Below are positions 31,900-42,670 of a DNA stretch of 64,000 bases, piece after piece. The stretch is taken from contig NC_092876.1 in assembly GCF_028372415.1 (NCBI RefSeq), positions 61,714,385 through 61,778,384 of the forward strand, read 5' to 3'. Numbering within the stretch: the first letter of the stretch is position 1; each line of letters opens with the position of its first letter. The notes under the pieces are model-generated. The model was not told the DNA's origin. It did no database searches and saw only the letters and a list, made by a program, of their open reading frames with translations. Source of the stretch: Notamacropus eugenii. Taxonomy: Eukaryota > Chordata > Mammalia > Diprotodontia > Macropodidae. A program made the position numbers and the translations under genes.

Positions 31900-33015
31900 G
31901 TAAAGACCAACAGAATGAGAGAAAGAAGCAATCCTGATCTATAGTCTATTCTAATGACCCTGGAGACAAAGAGGAAAATAGAAATTTGGAAAACTTCGTA
32001 GATGGGGCAGAGGAATGGTATCGTCCTGTTGAGGGAATAACCCTAACAGAACCCTAAATGTGTGATGGAGTTCTTCCTATCCAAAAGCATGGCACCTCAT
32101 AATTTAATTTGCCAATCAACAAAGGGAAATTCTGCTCTGGATCTGATTTTTAAAAAGAAGAAAGAACTGGTTAAGAGAGTGGAAACAATGGAAATTTAGG
32201 GAGGAAGAGACCCCTACTATCTCAGAATTTTGATAGAAGAGAGGAAATCTGGGAATAATCTGCCACGCAGCCTAGACTTTAAGGAGAAAAGATTCCAAAG
32301 GGTTCATAGAAAAGAAAGGTAAATGTTTCCTATAAAATTCTAAAGAATTCAGTTCAGGGGGAATGGGATGCTCTCAGAAATAAAATTCTGAAGATACAAA
32401 GAGGAGGAAAATGGAAATGAACTGAAAGAGAGCAACGTGGATTCACAGGGAATTCACCAGTAAACAGTTTTTTAAAAGACATGTACAGAAGATGAAAGCA
32501 AAGGCAGACGAGGAGATGAATACAAAAGCAGGGCACTGTCTTGTAAGAACAGTGTCAGACATGATCAATCTCAGAAAGAGCTGAGGCTGGCAAGGAAAGC
32601 TAAGGACAGCAAAAAGTGTGTGTGTGTGTATGTGTGTGTGTGTGTGTGTGTGTTTTAAAGCTATACTGGGGAAAATGAGTATAAAAGGAATAGGTCAGCT
32701 GCTTCAGGTAGATGGAAACCAAATCTGTCCTTATTTTGTTTCCCTTTTCTCTGTCAAAGAGATGATGATTTTTGGATTACAAAAGACAGAGTAAAAGTGG
32801 TTAACAGGATGATGCTTCCTAAGAGAACAACAACTAGTGGTTCCTGATGAGATCAACCACTGGGCCCAGATGAATCACATCCTAGGGCATGGCAGGGTTG
32901 GGGGGGATGAGCTAAACTGACAGATGTTACTAAGCAATTAGATCAGTGATCTTTGAAAGGTCAGGGAGAATGGTAGAAGAGCAAATGTCCTAATTTTCCA
33001 CAAAAAAAGAAGGGA
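31900..33015 (+). mobile_element. L3/CR1-type LINE ORF2 fragment
   Basis: Decayed coding similarity in CR1-clade order: an endonuclease-end segment near 32115-32190 reading STKGNSALDLIFKKKKELV, then near 32860-33010 segments resembling the CR1 pre-RT block (GPDESHPR..., SLKGQGEW...EEQMS). A (TG)n run lies at 32616-32653. Old and heavily broken. Confidence 0.65.
32616..32653. repeat. (TG)n microsatellite
   Basis: TG run with one TA interruption. Confidence 0.95.
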
Positions 33016-33151
33016 ATTTGCAGGCTCTCCCTATCTACTGGTTCCTTCCCTACTGGCTCCAAACATGGCCTCCACAACCTAGCCCCAACTTAGGTTTCCA
33101 GGCTCATTCTGATCCTCATATCCTTAAAAAAAAAAAAAACCCTAGAGTCCA

Positions 33152-33284
33152 AGAGGTAGGGAACCTTTGATCTCAAGGCCACATATGGTCTTCATGTGTT
33201 CGTGAAGTTTGCATTCAGTCAAGGGCTGCACTTGAGGACATAGAGAGCCACATGTGACCTCCAGGCTACAGGTTCCCTCCTCCC
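33152..33284. mobile_element. hAT-type short transposon (MITE-like)
   Basis: Inverted ends GGTAGGGAACCTTTG and complement of TACAGGTTCCCTCC; internal GGCCACATATGGTC and GAGCCACATGTGACCTCC arms give a near-palindromic layout. It lies between two L2-like stretches, so it probably inserted into the L2. Confidence 0.75.
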
Positions 33285-34560
33285 CTCCCAGATCCTACCA
33301 TCACTTCAAGCTTTTGTCTACATCTCTCCTCTTTCTTAGTCAAACTCCTAGAAAAAGCTCTCTCCTCACTGCCAGAAGGTCTTCTCCTTCAAAAAGGAGC
33401 TTCTGTTCTCACTACTCCACTGAAACAACTCTTTCCAATATGATCAATAGTCTCTAAGAGGCCAAATCAGACCTCATTCTCCTTGACCACTGCATTTGAT
33501 ATGGTGATCACCCTCTCCTCCCTTCTAGGGTTCTCCTGGACATTACTCCCATCTGACTGCTCCTTCTCCATCTCCTTGGCAGGCTTATCATCCATATCAT
33601 ACCTCTTAAACATGGGAGTTCACCAAGGTTTGACCCTACGCCCTCTTCTCTTCATTCTTTTGGTAACTTCATCAGTTCTCTTGGGGTTAATCAGCTTACC
33701 TATGCAAATGACTCCTACATCTAGGTAGACAATCTTAGAGTTTCAGTCCCACACCACCAACTGCCTGATGGACATTTCAAATTGGAGGATCTAGAGAAAT
33801 CTCAAACTAAACTCGTCCAAAACTGAATTCTTATCTTCCCCCAAACCCTTCTGTTTCTAACGAAGGCATTACCAACCTTATTGTTTCCCATGTTTGTGAT
33901 CTCGACATCAACATCATCCTGACATTCTACATCCTTGTCACTTCTGCTAAGGAGATGAGAGCACCAGAGAGGCCCTTGATAAATTCAAATGACTGGGGTC
34001 TAAATGAACTATATCCGAGGGAAAACATCAACTTGCCATATATCAGCGTCCAAATGCTTCCCTCTGTTCACAGTCACAGGTTTAAGTTCAAGGCTCATCA
34101 ATTCTTGCTTAGATCATTTCACCTAATTGGAGTCCCTGCCTTTCTAGTCCATCCTCCACACAGCTACCAGAGTGATTATCCCAATCCCAGAGTGATCCGG
34201 CCATGCTAATCCTCTGTTCAATAAACTCCAGTGGCTCCTTATTGACTCTAGAACCTATTATAAATCTCCAAGCTTCTGAGCCCTTTTACAACCTTGGCAC
34301 CAACTTCTATTTTTGCTTTCGCTGGGCATGGCTCCATCTCCTATACTCTGCAATCCAAACTACCTTCTGTTACTCACATGATGCTCCAGTTCTCATCTCC
34401 ATCTCTTGACATTGGCCGTACCAGGAATACACTCTCTTCTCATCTTCTACAATCCTATTTTTTCAAGATACATACAGCTCATGTATTGCCATAGAGCCTT
34501 TCCTGATCCCCTCAACTGCTAGTATCCTCCTTCCTAGCCAGTAAGCTACCTGCTCCCCAT
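33285..34560 (+). mobile_element. L2 LINE, reverse transcriptase region to 3' UTR
   Basis: TTTTGTCTACATCTCTCCTC, ATGGTGATCACCCTCTCCTC, then a decayed RT motif region (GVHQGLTLRPLLF, corresponding to the GVPQGS..GPLLF motif), later CAATAAACTCCAGTGGCTCC and GAGCCTTTCCTGATCCCCTC. A leading piece at 33020-33125 may belong to it. Only fragments of frame remain. Confidence 0.82.
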
Positions 34561-34619
34561 ATGCGGAATAGATAAGCTTATAATGAAATAATGGGGTTCT
34601 TTAATCATTTGTTGGATAT

Positions 34620-34845
34620 AAAATAATAGCCACAGAATTAATATAGTGCTTTAAGGTTTGCAAAACCTTTTACAAATACTTTGGTTCTCATAAAAACAAT
34701 AGAATTGCTCTTATTTTACAGATGAGAAAACTGATGTATGCATAGTTTAAGTGACTTGCCCAGGCTCATACAGGTAAGCATTTGAACCTAGATTTGATTT
34801 TAGGTCTTCCTCATTTTAATGCACTGTACCACCCAGCTGAAGGAT
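34620..34845 (-). mobile_element. CORE-SINE
   Basis: AGTGCTTTAAGGTTTGCAAA, TTATTTTACAGATGAGAAAA, AGTGACTTGCCCAGGCTCAT and head complement ACTGTACCACCCAGCTG. Confidence 0.88.
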
Positions 34846-34849
34846 TATA

Positions 34850-34925
34850 AAGGAGTTTCACATTCAAGGACAGGTTGGACTAGCTAGCCCCTAAGATCTC
34901 TTCCTGCTCTCAAATCCTGAGATTG
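34850..34925 (+). mobile_element. SINE tail fragment
   Basis: ACAGGTTGGACTAGCTAGCC and AAGATCTCTTCCTGCTCT. Confidence 0.65.
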
Positions 34926-35129
34926 ACTTGAATCTCAATTCATCTTTCCCTTCCCCACCCAAGATAACTGGCTACCAGAAAAATCATAAAAACAAGATGG
35001 AGAAGGTATGACTAGGGAATAGTTCATCTGAAAAAACCACTCTTATGAGACTGAAGATGTTGAGCTAAATTTGAATGCAACCCATAAACTATAAAGCAGC
35101 CCACCAAATGGAAAGCATTATTGTAAATG

Positions 35130-35400
35130 AAACAATTAAAAGGCATTTATCAAGCAATTACTATGGTCCAAAAGCTGGGGACAAAAATACAAGGGAAAAT
35201 AATCCCTGCCTTCAAGGAACCAATACTCTAATAAGGAGGAAACACATGGAGGAGTTGGTGGCCATGGAGGAGTATTTTAGCTTGGAAGGATTGGAGCAGG
35301 GAGGGGAGGAGTGGGGGAGGAGAGCAGGAAGAGAAGTACATTGTAGTAGCAATGGCAGGACTGATTTGATTACGGAGCCAAGAATCAGAGAGCAATAAAG
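35130..35400 (-). mobile_element. L2 3' end fragment
   Basis: GGCATTTATCAAGCAATTAC, GGGGACAAAAATACAAGGG and ATCCCTGCCTTCAAGGAACC; the part after 35260 is less certain. Confidence 0.68.
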
Positions 35401-35499
35401 AGGAAATGTCGATGGGAACTCACATACACTTGACAGTGCCAAGAAAACCAAGGGTTTCAGATCATCTTGTGTTGTTTTATTTTTCTCAATTATAAACTC

Positions 35500-35785
35500 A
35501 GCATTCTTAGAAGGTCACATCATTGATTCAGAGCTGCAAGTGGCTTTAGAGGTTATCAAGCCCAAACTCATTTTATGAATAAGGGAATAGATGTAAAGTA
35601 ACTTTCCTAAGACCATAGGATCAGGCATCTATCTAAAGATGAAAAGGACGCCAGAGGCCATCTAATAATACAACTCCATTTTACAGCCTCTGAGAGGCTG
35701 AGGGTCACAGGGAGGATCAAAGCCAAGTACAAAAGCCAGGTCCTCTGACTCCAACGTTGGCAGGCACCCTTCCCATTAGGCTTTG
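35500..35785 (-). mobile_element. Two adjacent SINE fragments
   Basis: CAGAGCTGCAAGTGGCTTTA then CATTTTATGAATAAGGGAAT; and GATGAAAAGGACGCCAGAGG then CTCCATTTTACAGCCTCTGA. Confidence 0.65.
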
Positions 35786-37145
35786 CCATGCCTGCAGAGA
35801 AGGCAGTAGATAGGGCAGGAAAGAAAGAGAACTTACTAGGACAGGCAGTGTCCCCTGGGCTCATATCTAGTCAGAAGGCTGTCCAGTCTTTAGTACAAAT
35901 TTCCTTTCCTCCTCTCTCAAGGATTCATGGGTTCAAATGGCAGTATTTGCTCAAATTCTGATCCAGGGAACTCAACCGGCTGCTCTGCTTTAAGCCTGGC
36001 TCATTCTTTCACCAGGGAGCAGTTTCATTTTCAAATGCATTGGCACAGCATTCCTTGAATGAATCGAAAGGTGGGGGCTTTTTTTCCCCTCCTGGGGAAA
36101 TTAGACCTTACTCTCTATTTGAGATCAATACCATAATTATGCTGGACAAGCACTTAGCGCTCATTTCTAGGAACAAGTGGGCAGAAAAAAGGAGACTTCC
36201 TTTGTTAGCAGTGTGTGGGGAGGTGCAGTTTGAGGTGGGTAAGGCATCTCAGAAGATGCAGCCTTTTAGGGTGGTAACACATTTTTCCTATGTTGCCAAG
36301 TCTTTGTTCTGACTCAGCTGGACAAGAGATATGAAAAGCCGCACTGAATGAATGGCTAGCCCTTTGAAAATTCCAATCGTACAACGCCAAGCTGGGAAAA
36401 GGGACAATCGGATTGAGGGCACCTGGAGAGCATTGTGTAGTTTTGGAATTCAGATCCCCACCTTCCCCTAATATACATAAAGTGGAATGGGAAAGACTTT
36501 TTCGATTGTCAAATTGACAGTACAAGGAGAAAAACGCCACCAGCCCTGAATTGATGTGGACAGAGACAAACATTCTTTCCACTAGGGTCCTAAGCATCTC
36601 ATGATGAGCAACTGATATTTCTATGTCAAGAAAACATACTTTCCCTAGGACTCAGAAAGATAAAGATAGAAATTCTGATGGTTAGTGATGAAAGGCTAAA
36701 AAAAAAAAAAATGGAGTGACTGGATCAACATTACAAAGTTTCCAAATTTGGAGCTATACTTGGGACCCAGGTTTCCTATACTTGAGCCTAGCCCATGCTG
36801 TTTTAAAAATTACCATTGTTGATGAATAAACATCATCCACTCTTGACAGAAAAAAACTGAAACTTATGATGATGTTCATTTGGTGACCATGGTTCTTATA
36901 CAATTAAAAAAAAATCCTTCATGAAAAAAGTCCTTTTAAATGAGCAAAATCCATGCCTAAAAGATAACACTGGGCAGATTTCATTTAAGGGAATCAATGC
37001 CTCCAGACTGTTTCAAGGACACAGAACCAAGCAGAATTGTGCCAGAACCAGGCAGGGGATAAGGAATTGGGGCCATTACTTACAGGTAATGAAGGGGGAG
37101 GAGTCAGAACTGTCACAAGCCTAAAAGGAGTGAAACATTACAGCA
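35786..37145. other. No gene or clear repeat recognised
   Basis: About 1.3 kb without diagnostic repeats; short frames such as 36040-36312 (+) and 36205-36597 (-) overlap each other and look like chance. Confidence 0.45.
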
Positions 37146-37149
37146 AGGT

Positions 37150-37265
37150 GTGTTCAAAGAATGACAGAATTTTGAGCAGGAAAGAATCTTTGAAAATCTA
37201 GCTGACAATAACTCCCTTAATTTACAAAGGTCCTCAGAGGGCACTGGGACCCTTGAGGTGAAGTC
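37150..37265 (-). mobile_element. SINE 3' fragment
   Basis: ATGACAGAATTTTGAGCAGG and AATTTACAAAGGTCCTCAGA. Confidence 0.5.
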
Positions 37266-37609
37266 AAATCTTAAAAGGGAGGGAAAAATATCAACGAATG
37301 GGCTGTATTAAAGGTGCAGGTTCATGGGAGGGTGGAAATGCAGATTCCCATGCTGGGCCACCAAAACCTAGACTAGAGCATTGGAAGAGTTCTGGGGACT
37401 TCTGCTCTGAATCAGGCGTCTATATCCGCAGCAATGAAACCTGGCCCTCCTGAGACCATATATCTTGAGAATTTTTAATGTTGGGTTCTCGTTTCAAATT
37501 CGCTCCTCTGTCCATGGTCTCCAATTTTCAGTTCAACTAGTCAAGGTATAAAAATCTGGCAAACATGGAAATACCTGGCATTGATTGGTATTTGTTGTGA
37601 CTTCACTAC

Positions 37610-37695
37610 CCAGGAATATATACCTAATAGAGCCAGGATTGTGGGCTGGGTTTTTAACTCCAAATCCCAGGGTTCTATTCACTGCACCATGGCCA
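37610..37695 (-). mobile_element. SINE head fragment
   Basis: TTAACTCCAAATCCCAGGGT and TATTCACTGCACCATGGCC. Confidence 0.55.
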
Positions 37696-37699
37696 AGTG

Positions 37700-38650
37700 A
37701 TGCAGATGCAATTTAGAGGCATTCTTTGGCACAAGTAGCTGGGAAACACTTAAATCACTTTAAGAAACTTGTGTAAGCAACCTCTGGATTTAAAGACTTC
37801 ATATTCCTCTATGAATGGGGAAATTAGGTAGGGAAGAAATTAAAACTGGATTCATGCATCTTCCCACCTTTCACGCTAGCTGGGACAAAAAGAATGGCAA
37901 GGTCAGGATGATTATCAAAATGTGGACAAAGAGTTAATGATAGAAAGTGAATTAATAGAACTGCGATAACGTAAAAGAAAACACTGAATGACAAGATGTC
38001 CTAAGTGATCAATTGAGAGATCTGTTTCAGAGATACCTAAGTGGAGTCTGAACAGAAGTTATAAGACACCTGCTGTCACACCTATGGAATAAATTCTCAC
38101 TTGGAACAAACATAAGAAAAGGCAATTCACTCTTTCTGCTCCTTAGGTGGTGAGCCAACTTTGTACTTGTCCCACTTGAAGGAAAGTACTTGGGAAACCT
38201 AAAGAACCTGTTGCTAGGCTTAGGCAAGTGCCAGCACCCTTACTTAGAAGTCTTTGGTGCCCCAAGTTGCGAAGCAGAGCAATCCTTGCTTTATCTTACT
38301 TAAATTTCGTGTAGGAAGTGCTCAGTCAGGCTCTAGATTATCTGATCCTAAAGACTTACCCACTTAACTATAAAAAAAAATGGATGGGGCTTGTTTTCCT
38401 CCATTCCTCAAAATATCCTGCTGGACCGCTAGGGTAATGGGGAAGGGTAGCTCTAGTCAAATGAAGGCCAATAGCTCCAAATCTGAAGTCAGTGAAAATG
38501 ATCCACAACTGTTCAACAGCTTCCCGCCTCCAAATGTTACTGGTTAGAACAAAGTGAAAGAAAAGTCATCTGAAAGGCAGGAGTGGAGTACCACTGTTTG
38601 CAGGGGAGTACCCTAAAGCCCACATCTAGGGAGGGTTTAATGAAGGGTAA
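37700..38650. other. No gene or clear repeat recognised
   Basis: Unique-looking sequence; no exon with flanking splice sites could be supported. Confidence 0.4.
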
Positions 38651-38654
38651 AAGG

Positions 38655-38870
38655 AAGGAATAATTGTTAACATAGCACTGGCTACATGGTTTTTACAAAT
38701 ATTTCATTTGATCCTCACAACCAACCTGGGGGGTAGGTGCTATTAATACACCCATTTGGGGGGTGAAGAAACTGAGGCAGACCTAAGTCTTGCCAAGGGT
38801 TCTAGTTACCTAAAGGCACATTTGAACTGCCTCAATCCAGTGGGCTATGCTGTCTGCACAACCATAGGCA
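38655..38870 (-). mobile_element. CORE-SINE
   Basis: ATTTCATTTGATCCTCACAA, AAGAAACTGAGGCAGACC and CATTTGAACTGCCTCAATCC. Confidence 0.8.
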
Positions 38871-39094
38871 TTAAGGAGCAGCGCAGGACCTAGTTCTCTC
38901 AACCACACTATTCAGCTCCTGTAACATGTATTCCATTTTATTCATTTAAAACCTTACACTGAGATAATGGACATCCAAGAAACTGTTTGACAAAATTTTT
39001 CTTTAAAATAGGCCTTTCTTAATTGAAGCTGCAGAAAATATTAATCAGGATCTGATGAAGCACAAAACCAGAATTAGTACCTAAATACTACTAG

Positions 39095-39315
39095 GTCACT
39101 TTGGCTCAGCAAACATGGGGAAATTCAGAATCAGGAATGGGGTTCAAGCTCACCTCCTGTCTTCACATTCAGCAAAAATTCTTCACCTTCCCTCAGCCTC
39201 ACGCCCCTAATCTACAAATTGGGGATAGTAATAGCACCAATGTTAACTCAGTGTTGTTGCAAGGAAAGAAAGCATTTTTGCAACGTTAAGGACTTCATAA
39301 ATCTTAGCTATTATT
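39095..39315 (+). mobile_element. MIR SINE
   Basis: TTGGCTCAGCAAACATGGGG, TCTACAAATTGGGGATAGTA and GTGTTGTTGCAAGGAAAG. Confidence 0.75.
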
Positions 39316-39729
39316 CTCAGCTCTAACCACCAACACCAACTGGTGTTTCCTCACCAACAATTTGCCTGTCACAGGTCCAGATGTACTGCTAGGTATCTAC
39401 TTTTTGTAATGGGAAGTGATTTCACCTTCAGAGAGGCTCCAGTGAGGAACATCCTTCACACATCGTGAAGGACTCTGCAACTAAGAGCCTTCAGGAGTGT
39501 CCTAGGCTTCCAAAGGTTCCAGCTGCCTCAGCCTGGCCCAGACAGGCAGATGGGGACTCTGGGGGAACGTATCTAAGGCGAATTTTACTACGTGTAAAGT
39601 GAATGTTATTTCTTAGAGTTCTATTTCCCAGGATACAAGAAGAATCTCCTGTTCCCAGGTACTAAAACTCCACCACACTTGCGTAGTGTCATGTAACGAT
39701 AAACATCCACTGAGACTGTGCAATGAGAT

Positions 39730-40150
39730 ACAGGGATGGAGGTGATGAAAACTTGTGAGGCTATTGCTGGCAATATTGCTGTTAGCCTATAAAGCAGATG
39801 GTCACTGGTGAAGGGATGGGGAACTCAGGGTTGAATACACACACAAATGCTGTGTGTGCCTCAACTGGCCTCTGTTGAGACTTGAGGGGAATTTAGGGGA
39901 AGCACAAATTGTGCCCATCTTAACTGACCCCATGGAGAAGTAGGGGTAGTTGCCCCCCTGCAAGAAGGGTAATTAGGGAATGGTGTAGCAGTGTGTGATG
40001 TCATTATCAGCAACCTCTTCTGAGAAAACTAGACTGGAACAAAGAAAGATTAACCCCTTCTCAGTGTCTTTCCTATCTGACCAAATAAAGGGTGAACCTG
40101 TGCTAGCAGCCATCCTGGGTGCTGTGTTCATCTAACTTACAGAACATCAC
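39730..40150 (+). mobile_element. Possible solo LTR (fossil), family unknown
   Basis: About 400 bp with an LTR-like order: a TGTGAGG-type start, a mixed U3-like part, AATAAA near 40084, and a short distal part ending near ACAGAACA. I see no paired LTR or internal region nearby and could not confirm flanking duplications, so the call and both ends are tentative. If real it is an old solitary copy. Confidence 0.35.
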
Positions 40151-40289
40151 TAACCATTAGGTCACTCATATGGTACCTCTTCTCATGTTAAACAGGCTGA
40201 ACTCAGTGGAACAGTAATTATTCTACACAGAAGCAAACTCACTAATATTATCTTGTCCCCAGGAAAAACACAAGTCAAGCTGCACAGAC

Positions 40290-42647
40290 CCTGCCAATGT
40301 TATATTTTTAGATTTTCTTGAGTATTTACACATTAGTTGCAGAATGAACTAATGAAACGAAGGAAGAAACCTGGTTGGAAAATCGACAGGTGCTTTTCTA
40401 CAATCTGATATAAAAACCTACACACATACAATACATATGAAAAAAGAGGGAAAAATTAAGACAATGCTGCATACTTTAATAAGGTATCCACAATTCAGAT
40501 AACAATTTAGTTCAACATATTTGCAAATACAGACAGAACAGTCAACGGACCTTCAAAATCCCATCTTGTACCTGTTTTCCCTATACACAAGATCAAGAGC
40601 ATTGATTGAATACAACCATTTTTTTTTGCAAATGTTATCTGCTTATACATCCCAGTTTACAGTACTTGGCCTACATAATTCAGAGGCTGTGTTTGTGAGG
40701 AAAAAAGACCCTAGTTAAAAAAAATGCTATCAACAGCAAATTGAGAAAAATAGATCAACTTTCTGGGAGTTATGTACAGGAGTGAGGGTGTTGATCCTGA
40801 GACCAAGGCTCTTGCTGCAGCCCCAGAACCGTCTGCAGGAGAAGGAAGGCAGCCATTTCATTAAGCACTAAACAGGAGCAGAGCTAATGCTTGCTGAAGT
40901 CTTTACCTTGGGAAAGAAGAAGATGCTGGGGGGATCATTCCAGAGAAGACCCAGCCCCCTTTTCCTGGCACAAAGTAAGAGGCTGGAAGCCAACATCAAG
41001 ATGAGCTTGCCGTAGCCTGGTTTCAGTCCCTTTCCTGTGCTCATTTCAAAGCCACCATCAAGCGCTCTCCAGCTGTTTTTCATAGGATGGTTTTTGTCAA
41101 TTCTTCGTGCTACTCACTACCCCACACATGCTAATTAAATATTCCCCCACCTCCTTGGGGAGCACAGATTGAATATATTACAGACAAAAAAAACCCAAAA
41201 ACAAACAAGGAGTGATAATTTTACAGTACAGCCATAATCATTTCGATAAACAAATGAGTTGCAAAGGGACGCCATCAAGATTAGTGGCCCCCATCCAGAC
41301 ATGAAGGTATGCTTTTCTTTGTTAAATCTATTTTCTGAGTTTAATTCTTAGCAATGTTTCATAAAAAACAAAACACAAACACAAGCCTTAAGACAGAACT
41401 ACCACAAAAACTTAGTGCCAGCATCCCAGCCCTCCTCAGCACCCCTGCCATAAGTGAACTTAGAAACAGGAAACAGCATTTGTGAAAGAGGGGCAGGAAA
41501 GTCTGAAGTTACACCAAGTTATTCTTCAGGATCCTCAAGACAACCTGCTGGTTTCTGATGGCTCCTGACAATCTGGTTAGTAGCAAGCTGTATAAAATAT
41601 CATTGTAGCCATATATAATTTCCACAGAGAAAAACAACAACATTTTAATTAGTTGTAAAAAGACAAAGTACTTCCTGGGCATTCCAGAAAACAAATGAAT
41701 TCATGGAAACAATGGATCAAAAGGGACTGGAGTGTGGAGAGGGAGGGGGAAGAGCCACATTCGGTCCCAATTCACTTTCAGGTCCACCAATCTTCCTGGT
41801 ACGAACATCATTTTAGATAAGGTCAAGCTGGTGCTCCCAATCTGGCAAGTAGGCAGGATGTGCTGGGTATGGCTCTCTCTCTCTAGGCAGTGGCATCCTT
41901 AAGTTGCTACCCAATTAAAGTGGTTACAATTTCCCATCATTCCTAAAATGCACTCAAAGCAAAGGACCCCTGAGGCTGAAGATTCCCATTTAAAATCAAT
42001 ACTCCAAAATGGTCGATTTTACTAACCCTGGAGACCAATCACTGGATAGTTTTGGTGGGTAGGCTGCAAACAATAGGTTGGTACAGATTACCTCTGAAAA
42101 AGCTAGACATTTTTCTCCCACAATTAACAACTGGTTTACTTTCATGCTTTATTGAAAGTATAACAGTGGATTGAAGACAGGTATTTGTAAGCAGGTCTAT
42201 AAAGAATTAATTCTGAAGACAGAACTTTGTTCATCTACTGCAATACAAATCCTTTATGGACAAAAGCCTCTGGTATGAAATTTGAGCAAGGAAATACAAC
42301 TGGATTTCTTTTCCTTCCCTCTATAAATTTTTGTATGTAAACATGATATATTGTAACTGCTACTAAACTTGTTCAGCCTTAATTCAAGCCCCACCCTTGA
42401 CCCCAAACTCCCCTCCCCCCCTTAAATATAAAATGGGAAACATTTCCTTGAAGTCTGATGTCCTTCAGTGCAATCTGCTTTATTTGACATAAGGCATTTG
42501 GGACAGTCACTTTTGAATGGATTCCTGCCTTCTTGAAGAGTCAAGCAACCATTTATTCATAAATTCACTTTCGCAATAATGCCCTAAAAATGTCAAACTC
42601 CTCCTTCCCTTATGGTCACTTTAAGCAGTCAGCAATTTTTCATATTA
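40290..42647 (-). other. Probable USP48 3' untranslated region and downstream flank
   Basis: About 2.3 kb of sequence without recognisable repeats follows the USP48 stop. On the minus strand there are AATAAA signals at 42557-42552, 42484-42479 and 42153-42148, and an ATTAAA near 40470. Which is used cannot be told from sequence. The repeat-poor, A/T-rich character up to about 40.3 kb fits a long 3' UTR; the end is a guess. Confidence 0.5.
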
Positions 42648-42670
42648 TTAATGTCCAAGGAGACCAGTCC
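42648..42670 (-). CDS. USP48: USP48 terminal coding exon
   Basis: The acceptor TTTCCCAG is followed by 23 nt encoding the end of the split Gly and TGLLGH, with TAA at 42650-42648. This matches the human C-terminus exactly. The exon continues into the 3' UTR. Confidence 0.93.

Noticed and set aside
33483-33728. Frame with GVHQGLTLRPLLF as a host gene
   Set aside because: It is the decayed reverse transcriptase region of an L2 LINE.
40868-41083. 71-codon minus-strand frame downstream of USP48
   Set aside because: Lies in the presumed USP48 3' UTR with no known domain or separate promoter.
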